From Tritonibacter multivorans (lineage in GTDB: Bacteria; Pseudomonadota; Alphaproteobacteria; Rhodobacterales; Rhodobacteraceae): a stretch of DNA of 64,000 nt. The notes under the pieces were generated by a model. It was given only the letters and a program-made list of their open reading frames with translations. It did not search any database and was not told where the DNA came from. The stretch lies in NCBI RefSeq assembly GCF_001458415.1, contig NZ_CYSD01000024.1:23758-87757 (forward strand), given 5' to 3'. A program made the position numbers and the translations under genes. Of the stretch, positions 52,270 through 60,644 are shown piece after piece (position 1 is the first letter of the stretch; each line of letters begins with the position of its first letter).

Positions 52270-52626
52270 GAAACGGACTGTGCGGAGGATCGACCGGCTT
52301 TCAGCCCGCTCACCTCCTTCAGGCTTCTTTCAATTTGATTGGTCCGCCCAACATCCCTGTCACGTCCCGTCAATGGGCAAGCGCCGCGCGTGCGCGTCGT
52401 CAAAGCCTGCAACCCGTGTCCTCGCGCGAAGGCGCGCTGCGGGCCGCACCAGTTGCTGGCTTTGACCCATTGACTGGCCGCTCCAGGGGCGTGGGTCGGG
52501 CTGTGCCCCCACCCACTCTGTTCCGCCGAATACATGCGTATTCGGTCAGATCAGATTGGCCGGTGTGCAGCCCATCGGCGGAAGGGGAGCCAAGCCCCAA
52601 CCGCAGCACCCAAGAGGAGGCCACAA
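52270..52626 (+). promoter_or_regulatory. Structured leader, copy B
   Basis: Same order of blocks as copy A: exact 20-mer at 52340-52359, GTGGG..CCCAC hairpin at 52491-52516 with an inner GGGC/GCCC stem kept despite sequence change, CCGAATAC-atgc-GTATTCGG at 52526-52545, alternative pairing CCGCCGA (52523-52529) with TCGGCGG (52575-52581), and exact 20-mer at 52568-52587. The stretch between blocks differs, so structure and blocks rather than the whole sequence are conserved. It ends at the ribosome-binding site of the 102-residue gene. The 448-bp gap here holds no gene. Confidence 0.65.
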
Positions 52627-52935
52627 ATGGCTCATAAATATCAGCCCCCGCAATTCTGGACCTGCGACTGTGATCGCACGACCGGCGGTCACACCATCGA
52701 CGGGCTTTATAACACCTGCGTTTATTGCGGGAAGCATCGGCACGAGCTTAAGGAGATCGTCGTCCCGTCCGGTTTGGGGGGCGTGTTCTGTGTCGAGATC
52801 CTCAGCGTCGAGGAGGATTGCGCCAAGGTGAAGGTGGTCAAAAGCTCGAACGGCTTTGACGCGCTGCCACCCTTCACGGTGCCGTTCAAAGACATCGCTC
52901 CGCGTTGGAAGCACAAGGCGGGAGAAATCCAATGA
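52627..52935 (+). CDS. Small Cys-rich hypothetical protein
   Basis: 102 residues. The N-terminal half has WTCDCD and NTCVYCGKH, a possible zinc site; the C-terminal half is beta-rich (FCVEILSVEEDCAKVKVVKSS). GAGGAGG precedes ATG 52627 after leader copy B. It is the first of four overlapping small genes. No family is recognised; a plasmid or integrative-element accessory role is inferred from context. Confidence 0.7.
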   Translation: MAHKYQPPQFWTCDCDRTTGGHTIDGLYNTCVYCGKHRHELKEIVVPSGLGGVFCVEILSVEEDCAKVKVVKSSNGFDALPPFTVPFKDIAPRWKHKAGEIQ

Positions 52936-53135
52936 TCCCTGACTATCACAGTGATGATTTTGCGACAGCGCGTCTGGAAGATACCGTCAGCTTGCGAAGC
53001 GCCGCCCGTGAGGCCCGCGCCACGCTTTACGCGGTGTTGAACCGGCTGGAGCTGAACGATCTGGAGGGTGAGGAGCAGCCCTATATCGACGATTGTCTTG
53101 GGGCTCTCGCAATCCTTGAGGAGGCGTTGCGATGA
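52932..53135 (+). CDS. Small acidic helical hypothetical protein
   Basis: 67 residues, mostly acidic and helical (SAAREARATLYAVLNRLELNDL, DDCLGALAILEEAL). It starts in an ATGA overlap with the preceding gene and ends in another with the following one, so it is co-translated. No family is recognised. Confidence 0.65.
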   Translation: MIPDYHSDDFATARLEDTVSLRSAAREARATLYAVLNRLELNDLEGEEQPYIDDCLGALAILEEALR

Positions 53136-53356
53136 CCTTGGCAGGCATAAAGGCAGCAGTGGAGGCGGGCAACCGCGTTCATTGGGTCAACAGCGGGTAT
53201 GTGGTGACGCGTGATGACCTCGGGCAATACCTCATCACATTCACGCGGAACGGGTCGGCTATCGGCTTGACCAGTCGGGATAGCACCCGCCTGAACGGCG
53301 AGCCTGACGAAGTTTTCATCGAGGAAAAAGCCGAGGATTGCCATGAAGTATTCTGA
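53132..53356 (+). CDS. Small hypothetical protein
   Basis: 74 residues with a beta-rich pattern: VHWVNSGYVVTRDDLGQYLITFTRNGSAIGL. Such short proteins are common in alphaproteobacterial conjugative elements next to ardC. The start overlaps the upstream stop by 4 bp and the 3' end overlaps the next gene by 14 bp. Function unknown. Confidence 0.65.
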   Translation: MTLAGIKAAVEAGNRVHWVNSGYVVTRDDLGQYLITFTRNGSAIGLTSRDSTRLNGEPDEVFIEEKAEDCHEVF

Positions 53357-53624
53357 CATCAGGCAGGCGACCCGAGAGGGTCGCGCCAGTGTACACCTAC
53401 ATGGGTTCTGCAATCTGCCCGACGGCGGTCAGGAGTATTGTGATGATCCGGCACTGATCGACGGCTGGGCGATCTATGTTCGAGTTGAGACTCCGGACGA
53501 CCCGCAACAGCCCTTTGATCTGCACGAGCTGCCCGATCATCAAACCTATGCCAGCGCTGAGGGCGCGGCCCGCGCAATAGCGCTGCAATTGCTTGGCGAT
53601 GCTGAGGCGTGGAACCACGATTAG
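53343..53624 (+). CDS. Small hypothetical protein
   Basis: 93 residues, MKYSDIRQATREGRASVHLHGF, with an acidic Pro-containing middle (VETPDDPQQPFDLHELPDH) and a helical end (GAARAIALQLLGDAEAW). It is the last of the four-gene overlapping set before the oriT-like region. No family is recognised. Confidence 0.65.
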   Translation: MKYSDIRQATREGRASVHLHGFCNLPDGGQEYCDDPALIDGWAIYVRVETPDDPQQPFDLHELPDHQTYASAEGAARAIALQLLGDAEAWNHD

Positions 53625-53629
53625 TGGTG

Positions 53630-53798
53630 CCATGCCTTGCGCATGGGGCCGGGCTTTGCCCGGCGGTCGCAGCTTATGGCTGCTCCAAACGGAATACAGG
53701 CAGTTGATGCAATATTATAATATTGAATCAACTATGGCGAAATGCCATAACGGGGCTGCCTGTATGATGCTGGCAAGAAATAGGGGTGATTACTTCAC
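53630..53798. other. Candidate origin of transfer (oriT), nested palindromes
   Basis: The gap before mobC has five nested or adjacent inverted repeats. They are CCATGC/GCATGG (53630-53646); GCCGGGC-ttt-GCCCGGC (53648-53664); TACAGGCAG (53695-53703) with CTGCCTGTA (53756-53764), perfect; inside these a loopless 16+16 bp AT-rich palindrome at 53702-53733 with one mismatch; and TATGGC-gaaat-GCCATA (53733-53749). A palindrome-rich, AT-rich gap directly upstream of mobC and relaxase genes is the classical oriT position. The nick site is not identified. Confidence 0.65.
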
Positions 53799-54389
53799 AT
53801 GGGCCGACCGCGCGCACCACGGCACAAGCGACTGACGCAAAATCAACGTTTTGCCATCGTGCGCAAGCGTGCCGAAGGGGTGCCGATCGAGGATCTGGCC
53901 CGTGAATTCGGGGTAACGACCCGCAGCATCTTCTACACATTGAAGGCCGATCAAAGCCGCAAGCTTGATGCGCGCGTGCGCTCTGAACTGGTGAATGTCC
54001 GGCTCACGCCAAAGGAGCTTGCGAGCTTTGATGCGGTGCTGACGCGGCATGATATCACCAACCGCGCCGAGGGGCTGAGGCGGCTGATCCATGCCTCAAA
54101 CGATCTCTTTGTTCCCGACGATGAACTGGCCAATCAGATGCAGGGGCTCTCGGCCTCGCTCAATCGCACCGGCAACAACATCAACCAGATCGCGCAGCGC
54201 CTGAACGAGGCAAAGCGCCAGGGCAAGACGCCGCCTTATGGCAATTCTGCCCATGGTCAGGTGCGCGCTTTGGCCGGGCTGATCTTCGACATCGCGGACC
54301 AGGTCCAAGACATGGCGCAGCGCCGCCGAAGCGCGCTGTCTGGCGAGGTTGCCCGCGTTCTGGGAGGCTTTGCCGATGGCCCGGAATAG
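53799..54389 (+). CDS. mobC: MobC-like relaxosome accessory protein
   Basis: 196 residues. The N-terminal HTH-like part (LTQNQRFAIVRKRAEGVPIEDLAREFGVTTRSIFYTLKAD) and the MobC signature LNRTGNNINQIAQRLNEA (about 120-137) are visible, with a helical C-terminus. MobC proteins bind oriT and help the relaxase nick. The gene follows the oriT-like repeats directly and overlaps the relaxase start by 14 bp. Confidence 0.85.
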   Translation: MGRPRAPRHKRLTQNQRFAIVRKRAEGVPIEDLAREFGVTTRSIFYTLKADQSRKLDARVRSELVNVRLTPKELASFDAVLTRHDITNRAEGLRRLIHASNDLFVPDDELANQMQGLSASLNRTGNNINQIAQRLNEAKRQGKTPPYGNSAHGQVRALAGLIFDIADQVQDMAQRRRSALSGEVARVLGGFADGPE

Positions 54390-56184
54390 CGCCGTTGCCG
54401 CCGCGCAGCAGGCCTTCTTCGATCGTGACTGGAGCCGCATTCGCGGCAGCGTTCCACGCGCCCGTGCAAAGCAGATGGCGCGCGCGGCCATGGGCCATTC
54501 ACCCGCGATCTTCAAAGCCATTCGCGACGGCGGCACACACAACAAAACGCAGCTGCGCAACCAGCTGGAATACCTGACCACCAAGTCGAGCTTTATCATC
54601 GATAGCCGTGGCACCTATGACGGCCAAAGCGTGCTATCAGGCAAGGAGATCGAGCAGGTTACGCGCCGGTTTTCCGCACGGTGGAATGAGGGGTTCCATC
54701 CCAAACTGGGACATACCTCGCACCTCTTGATGGCCTTCCCGATTGGCACGCGCGGCGAGGATGTCGCCGAGATCACGCGCGAGATCTGCGAGCGTTTCTT
54801 TCAAGGTGAAGGCAGCCAATTTGACTACATCGCCGCCGTGCATGAGGACCGGGACCATCCACACGCTCATATCGTCCTGAACCGGCGCAGCAAGGACGGT
54901 GAATTCTTTTTTCTGAAAGAAGGGCACCATTTCAACTACGACAGTTTTCGCGAGGCAATGGTTGAGGTGTCGGACCGCTATGGGTTGCGGCTTGAGGCGA
55001 CCCGAAAGCTCGAACGTGGGATCACGACGAAGAGGCCAAGCGATGCAGACCAGCGTCGCGCGGAAGCCAAGGGCCAGAAGCTGACCGAACGTGAGCGCGT
55101 GGGGCCGGAGCTTGACCGTGCCTTGGCTGACGTGGCGCAGAACGCGCGGCTTTATCGCGGCCTGGCCGCCGAGGCCTCGCGCGAGAACCAGCATGACATT
55201 GCAGCAGCCTTGGAGAAGGCCGCGACGTTATTGGCGCAGGGCAAACCGATTGAAGCAGATGGAAAGGTATATGGCATGGCCGAAGAACAGCATTCGTTTG
55301 ATGAGGTCGTGGATGCCTTTCACGACAAGATCAACCAAGCCGAACGCATTGTGGCGGACGCCCCGGTGGAGCGGCGTGCCGCGCTGGAGCATGAGCTGAA
55401 CGACATCTATCGCTCTTTGTCGCATCTCAGCCCAATGGGAACGCAGTCCCATACCTTGCTTGAGGATGCGTCCAAGAGTGGGATCTATTCGGCCGCGAAC
55501 ATTCAGGCCGACGCCCAAGTTGCATTGCAGGATCCAGCTCTTTCTGAACGTCTTCAGCAGGCTTTGAAAGGCACAGGCATTGACGCGCAGGATGTTGCGC
55601 GTCGCGTCGAAATAGGCGCGGGCAATGCCGCACTGGAGCGGCAATGGCTTGGCCAGGATTTGAAGGCGATTGCCGAGAAGGAAGGCTTTGACCTGTCACG
55701 CGCCGATCAGCTGGAGAAGGCGATCGACCGTCTCGACGAGGTGCACAGTGAGCTGGGCCGTGTCTTGGCCGATGCTGAGGTTCTCAAGGACAGTGGTTCG
55801 GTGGAGTCTGACCGGCAAGAAGCCATAATCGACCGGTTGCCGCCGACCACCTCTGACATCCTGAGCCGTTTGAGAGATGATCCGACCGCAGATCCATTCC
55901 GTAGCGATCTGGAACGCGAGACCTTGCGCTCCGAGCTGGAGGAACTGGTCGGTGAAGAAAACACACCGGACTTGGCGATTGGCGATGAGACCACGCTGGA
56001 GGAACATATCGAAGACCGTCTGGACCGTCTCTATGCGGCCAAGGCCTATCTGCAGAGCGATGCCGCTTTGGCGAACAGCGTGGCGATGGAGCATGTCCTC
56101 GACGAGATCGCCAATGAGGAAATAGATCTCCAACGCGAGCGGCATGTCGATGCCGACGGCGAAAAGGGCGTGACGCATGGGTAA
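54376..56184 (+). CDS. Conjugative relaxase (VirD2/MobA-like)
   Basis: 602 residues. The HUH metal motif HEDRDHPHAHI (His156, His163, His165) and an upstream candidate catalytic Tyr66 (QLEYLTTKSS) in the N-terminal 200 residues define a MOB relaxase. It nicks oriT and pilots the strand. The rest is an acidic helical region with coiled-coil propensity. The ATG at 54376 lies 13 bp inside mobC. The MOB class (P or Q like) is not certain. Confidence 0.88.
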   Translation: MARNSAVAAAQQAFFDRDWSRIRGSVPRARAKQMARAAMGHSPAIFKAIRDGGTHNKTQLRNQLEYLTTKSSFIIDSRGTYDGQSVLSGKEIEQVTRRFSARWNEGFHPKLGHTSHLLMAFPIGTRGEDVAEITREICERFFQGEGSQFDYIAAVHEDRDHPHAHIVLNRRSKDGEFFFLKEGHHFNYDSFREAMVEVSDRYGLRLEATRKLERGITTKRPSDADQRRAEAKGQKLTERERVGPELDRALADVAQNARLYRGLAAEASRENQHDIAAALEKAATLLAQGKPIEADGKVYGMAEEQHSFDEVVDAFHDKINQAERIVADAPVERRAALEHELNDIYRSLSHLSPMGTQSHTLLEDASKSGIYSAANIQADAQVALQDPALSERLQQALKGTGIDAQDVARRVEIGAGNAALERQWLGQDLKAIAEKEGFDLSRADQLEKAIDRLDEVHSELGRVLADAEVLKDSGSVESDRQEAIIDRLPPTTSDILSRLRDDPTADPFRSDLERETLRSELEELVGEENTPDLAIGDETTLEEHIEDRLDRLYAAKAYLQSDAALANSVAMEHVLDEIANEEIDLQRERHVDADGEKGVTHG

Positions 56185-58069
56185 GGCGCGGATCGCACTT
56201 GGCGTCATGAGCTTTGCTCTTCTCGGCGCGATGCTGGGGTATGTTCTGGCGTCGGCCTTTCTGACATTCCGCTGGTTCGGGGTCGGGGCGGATATCGATT
56301 TCTTGATGCTGGCGCGCAGTTATGGAGTTCTTCGATCGACCCATCCGGGCGATATGCAGATCGTTCACTTGATCGTCGGGATCAGTACCGGTGCCGGTGT
56401 CTTGCTCAGCGCTGTGCTGATGAACGAAGCACTGACCAAGTTCGGTGAAACCCACTGGCAGCATATGTCCGAGATGAAGCGGAACGGCTTTTTCGGAAAG
56501 CCCGGCCACGGCTTCGTCCTCGGCAAAATGGGCAAGCCCAAAAGTCGCAAACCCTTCGTTATGTCTAAGGTGTTCCCCCATGCCCTGATCGTCGCCCCGA
56601 CCGGACGCGGCAAAACGACGGGGTTCGTCATCCCGAACCTTCTGACCTATCAGGGCAGTGCGGTGGTGCTCGACGTAAAAGGCGAAAATTTCGAGGCAAC
56701 AGCGCGCCACAGGGTAGCGCAAGGTGACAAGGTGTTCCGGTTCGCGCCAACAGATTGGAAAGATGGCCGCTCGCACCGGTACAATCCCTTGCTGCGCATA
56801 TCGGCGCTGGAAAACGTCGACCGCCAGCAGATGGAGCTGCAACTTCTGGCTTCGCTGTTCCTGCAAGCAGATAGCGACCGCGTCCAAGGGCTCCTCGATG
56901 GCGGTATCGATCTGTTTGTGGCGGCAGGGCTTTTGGCGTTCGAGCGAAAGCGGCCTACCTTGGGTGAGATCTACCGCATCACAGCATCAGGCGGTGACAA
57001 ACAGAAAGAGTATCGCCGCCGCGCCGACGAAGTCGTTAATCCAGCTGCCAAGCTGATCTTCATGCGCATGGCCTCGACCAACAACGACACGCTCACCTCT
57101 TATCTGTCGCTCTTGATGACGTCCGGCCTGAAGCAGTGGTCAAACCCCGCCATCGACCGTGCGACCGCAACGTCAGACTTCGATTTCCGCGACATCCGAA
57201 AATCGCCGTTTTCGGTTTATCTCGTGGTCGAACCGCTTATGGTGAAACCCCTCGCGCCGTTGATCCGCTTGTTCTTCTCGGACTTGCTGGCATCGCTGCA
57301 GGACCACGAACCCGGCAAGGACGAACCTTGGCCGGTGATGATCATGCTCGATGAGTTTAACCGCCTCGGAAAAATGCCGATCGTTCTCGACAGCATCGAA
57401 ACCCTGCGGTCCTACCGCGCCAACCTCGCGATCGTCACACAGACGATCCCGGCTTTGGACGAGATCTACGGTGAAAATGCCCGGCGTGCCCTGCAGGGCA
57501 ACGCGGGCATCAAGCTCTATCTGACTCCATCAGATGAAAAGACCATCGAAGAGCTCAGCAAAGCCGTAGGTAAAACAACCAAGCGCGTTGTGACCCGTTC
57601 GCGCTCGGTCGGTCGCAACCCTTTCGCCGGGCGCAGCATGTCTGAACGGACCGAAGAAACCGCGTTGCTGCCCGAGGATGAGGCGCGGCGCATGGATCTT
57701 GATGACATCGTTCTGGTGGTCGACGCGCAGATGCCCGTCCGCGCCAAGCGGATCAAATACTATGAGGATCAGTTCTTTAAGCAGATTTTCGACAAGCAGA
57801 CCGGCGATCTGCCATATCCATCTGCGGGAGACCAGATGCGTGGACTGCAAGGGCAGATCAAGGCGCTGGAGGCGAAGATCGGGGCGTTGGAAGTGCCAAG
57901 AGGGGCTGTAGATGATGCCTTTGAAGGTGGTGGGAAACGGCGCGATGAGATTGAGGAATTGGCGTCCGGCAGTCAAAATGCACAGTCAGGTGATCAGGCC
58001 AGTTTGGGTGATTATCAGGCCGGAACTGAAAGGGTGGAACGGTTCATGGAAGAGGCTGCTCGGGGATGA
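56177..58069 (+). CDS. traG: VirD4/TraG-type coupling protein
   Basis: 630 residues. Two N-terminal membrane spans (about 5-30 and 65-85), Walker A APTGRGKTTGFVIPNL (from residue 140), VVLDVKGENFEATARHR, Walker B MIMLDEFNRLGKMPIV and IVTQTIPALDEIYG are the type IV coupling protein motifs. The protein links the relaxosome to a type IV secretion channel. The start overlaps the relaxase stop by 8 bp. No trb or virB genes follow; the C-terminal 60 residues are low-complexity. Confidence 0.92.
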   Translation: MGKARIALGVMSFALLGAMLGYVLASAFLTFRWFGVGADIDFLMLARSYGVLRSTHPGDMQIVHLIVGISTGAGVLLSAVLMNEALTKFGETHWQHMSEMKRNGFFGKPGHGFVLGKMGKPKSRKPFVMSKVFPHALIVAPTGRGKTTGFVIPNLLTYQGSAVVLDVKGENFEATARHRVAQGDKVFRFAPTDWKDGRSHRYNPLLRISALENVDRQQMELQLLASLFLQADSDRVQGLLDGGIDLFVAAGLLAFERKRPTLGEIYRITASGGDKQKEYRRRADEVVNPAAKLIFMRMASTNNDTLTSYLSLLMTSGLKQWSNPAIDRATATSDFDFRDIRKSPFSVYLVVEPLMVKPLAPLIRLFFSDLLASLQDHEPGKDEPWPVMIMLDEFNRLGKMPIVLDSIETLRSYRANLAIVTQTIPALDEIYGENARRALQGNAGIKLYLTPSDEKTIEELSKAVGKTTKRVVTRSRSVGRNPFAGRSMSERTEETALLPEDEARRMDLDDIVLVVDAQMPVRAKRIKYYEDQFFKQIFDKQTGDLPYPSAGDQMRGLQGQIKALEAKIGALEVPRGAVDDAFEGGGKRRDEIEELASGSQNAQSGDQASLGDYQAGTERVERFMEEAARG

Positions 58070-58151
58070 CGGGCAGAGAGCGGTCGTTCGCTGCACTGGT
58101 ATCGTTTCACTTGATTTGTTAGTTAAGCAGACATTCGCGGGAGGTCGTAAT

Positions 58152-58262
58152 GTGGATCGGGAGTGGTCCCCCCTTCGTGTGGACTATGCTGACTTTCTCA
58201 TCCAATTGCAGGTCTGGCAGTGTAGGCTTATTAACGGAATAGTTGGTGGGATTGTGACATGA
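58152..58262 (+). CDS. Possible 36-residue ORF coupled to the STAND gene
   Basis: A GTG at 58152 with GGGAGG 7 bases upstream opens a 36-codon frame (MDREWSPLRVDYADFLIQ) that ends in an ATGA overlap with the next gene (58259-58262). The box and overlap suggest real translation, perhaps only as a coupling leader. An alternative ATG one frame over (58150) gives 30 codons. Confidence 0.35.
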   Translation: MDREWSPLRVDYADFLIQLQVWQCRLINGIVGGIVT

Positions 58263-60535
58263 AAAGGCTTGGAAATCTGTCACCTCCGGATTTTGAAGAT
58301 CTGTGTCGTGATATCCTGCAAGCTGAAACCGGTCAGCGATTTTCTGCGTTTGGCGCGGGAGCTGATGGCGGTATTGATGGCAGGCATTCCAAGGGTCCTA
58401 AGTCGACCATTCTTCAGTGCAAGCATTATCTGAATTCAACGTTTTCTCAGTTGAAGTCGGCTTTGAAAAAGGAAGTGCCGAAGATCGATCTTCTGAAACC
58501 AAGTCGTTACATTTTCTTGACGTCTCAATCGTTGACACCTGCACGCAGCGACGAACTGGCAGATGTGTTAGGTGATCGCCTCAAACATTCGGAAGACATT
58601 TGGAGTGCGGAAGACATCGAGGCCGCGCTGAAGCGTCACCCCGACATCGAAAAGGCACATCTGAAACTCTGGATGACCAGTACGGCAGTTTTGGAGAAGG
58701 TGCTGCAGTCAGGTCTTGAGGCCCACACAGCAGCGACCAAAGCTGAAATCTTGGACGAGTTGCGAGTCTATGTTCGTAACCCAAGTTTTGACGCCGCGTT
58801 TGAAACGCTCGAACGACATCGTGTCCTCGTTGTGTCTGGCCCGCCAGGGGTGGGAAAGACCACGTTGGCCAAAATGCTCACATATCACTATCTCAATGAC
58901 GATTGGCAGTTTTGCGCGATAAGATCTCTCGACGATGGCTTTGCCAAACTTGATGAGGAAAAGCGAACCATCTTCTTCTTTGATGACTTCCTTGGACAGA
59001 TTGAGCTTGATCGCCAAGCACTTGTTCAACGGGATGGGCAACTTGCGAGATTTGTGAAACGCGTTAGAGCTTCCAAAAACTCTCGTTTCATTCTTACCAC
59101 GCGCGCACACATTTTTGAGGAAGCACGACGGCTTTCAGATCATATGGATGAGGGCCGCTTCCAGCTTTCAAAATTTCTGCTGGATGTCGGTCAATATACT
59201 CGCGCAATCAAAGCGCGCATATTGTTCAACCATCTTGCCGCATCAGATTTGAGTGGCGAACACATAGAAGCTTTGCTTCAAGGTGACTGGCTGAAGAAGA
59301 TCGTCGACCACCGAAACTATAATCCGCGCCGAATCGCTCATGCTGCCGCAGAGTGTCCTGAGGGCTTGGAAGCATCCGCCTATCCGACATTTGCTTTCAA
59401 GACCCTAGAAAATCCTGCTCCGATCTGGGCAAAGGCATACCGCAGTCTCAGTATACGCTGCCAGAACCTGCTTGTGGCTCTCTACTTCGGCAATCAGTAT
59501 GGCCAGTCCATTGAGGTTCTGCGGGAAAACTACAACGCGATACACAATAAGATATGCGAACACTATTCACAGCCGTCAAAGCCAGAGGACTTCGAAGAAG
59601 CTCTTAAATCACTCGAGTCTGGTTTTGTTGCAATATCGGATCAGCAGGTCCGGTTTGTGAACCCATCAGTCCGCGACTTTCTCAAAGAGCATTTATCTGA
59701 TGCAGATTTTCTGGGCCTGCTGCCGACTTTTTGTGTTCGAGCTGAATGGGCACAGAACCTATGGATTCACTTGAAGCATAGGTTCCAGACCGATCCTGAT
59801 AAACTGAAAACGCTGGCGCTGGCATTCTTCCAATTTGCAAACAAACTGGACCAAATTCCCAACTTCGCAAAGGTAAAGTCGAAACAGTACAATTATTGGT
59901 TCCGCGAACTAGTTGACCTTTCTATCTCTGAGCGCGGATCCCTTCTGTTCGACCTGTTTGAGCAATCTGACGACCGTAGCTTTCTCGATGCCGCGATCTC
60001 AGTTGTGAACAGCGAGGTTCTTGGGATCGAAGCGTCACGTGATTCCAGAGACCTACCGGAACTTCATTGGAGGGTTTCCAACTTTGTCGATGATGATGTG
60101 GAGGGCAAGGCGGTCCTGCTCACGTCAGTTGAGGTCGCTCTGGTGAAGGCGATCGAAGCTGGCGTCCCGATGGACGAGTTGGTCGCAGTGAATGACGCCA
60201 TAAACGAGTACCTTGATGAAGCTATTGATCTCGGCCCCATCGAGGACGCGATCAATTCCGCGATTGACTATGAGTTTGATGAGATTTCAGAAAGAATCTC
60301 TGACCTTTCGTCCGAAAGTGAGCTGAATGAGCACCTAGAGATGCTGGAGTTCATTGCACAACACACTGATCGAAGTGCCGAGACTGCGAAAATGGTGATA
60401 CTAGAGAAAATCAGTGAAAATGAAGTGCCTGACTATGATGACTACCAACCGAGTTCTCGCGGGCGAAGTAGTCACGTTGATGCAGAGTTTTCCGACAATG
60501 ATCTCGTAAGCTTGTTCTCGACTCTTTCGAAATAA
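58259..60535 (+). CDS. Mrr-like nuclease fused to STAND NTPase
   Basis: 758 residues. The N-terminal Mrr/restriction-endonuclease-like domain (1-115) shows GADGGIDG with Asp40 and the QxK pair Gln53/Lys55 (ILQCKHY). An nSTAND3-type NTPase follows with P-loop GPPGVGKT (194-201), Walker B-like IFFFDDFLG (about 238-246) and a sensor Arg region (SRFILTTRAH). The C-terminal about 400 residues are helical and unrecognised, presumably the sensor. This is the layout of Avs-type antiviral STAND proteins. The DNA is clearly lower in G+C than traG. Defence role inferred. Confidence 0.8.
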   Translation: MKRLGNLSPPDFEDLCRDILQAETGQRFSAFGAGADGGIDGRHSKGPKSTILQCKHYLNSTFSQLKSALKKEVPKIDLLKPSRYIFLTSQSLTPARSDELADVLGDRLKHSEDIWSAEDIEAALKRHPDIEKAHLKLWMTSTAVLEKVLQSGLEAHTAATKAEILDELRVYVRNPSFDAAFETLERHRVLVVSGPPGVGKTTLAKMLTYHYLNDDWQFCAIRSLDDGFAKLDEEKRTIFFFDDFLGQIELDRQALVQRDGQLARFVKRVRASKNSRFILTTRAHIFEEARRLSDHMDEGRFQLSKFLLDVGQYTRAIKARILFNHLAASDLSGEHIEALLQGDWLKKIVDHRNYNPRRIAHAAAECPEGLEASAYPTFAFKTLENPAPIWAKAYRSLSIRCQNLLVALYFGNQYGQSIEVLRENYNAIHNKICEHYSQPSKPEDFEEALKSLESGFVAISDQQVRFVNPSVRDFLKEHLSDADFLGLLPTFCVRAEWAQNLWIHLKHRFQTDPDKLKTLALAFFQFANKLDQIPNFAKVKSKQYNYWFRELVDLSISERGSLLFDLFEQSDDRSFLDAAISVVNSEVLGIEASRDSRDLPELHWRVSNFVDDDVEGKAVLLTSVEVALVKAIEAGVPMDELVAVNDAINEYLDEAIDLGPIEDAINSAIDYEFDEISERISDLSSESELNEHLEMLEFIAQHTDRSAETAKMVILEKISENEVPDYDDYQPSSRGRSSHVDAEFSDNDLVSLFSTLSK

Positions 60536-60644
60536 CTCTCCTGCTCCAATGATTCTGCGTTTTCTCATAAAGGGCACTTGACTTAGCTTGTGGCGAACCA
60601 ACAGCGGCCCATCGCTGTTCGGCATTTATAAGGACATTAGTTTA

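Noticed and set aside
50742..52626. Insertion sequence or transposon as explanation for the two leader copies
   Set aside because: No transposase and no terminal inverted repeats; only blocks and stems are conserved and each copy ends exactly at a gene start.
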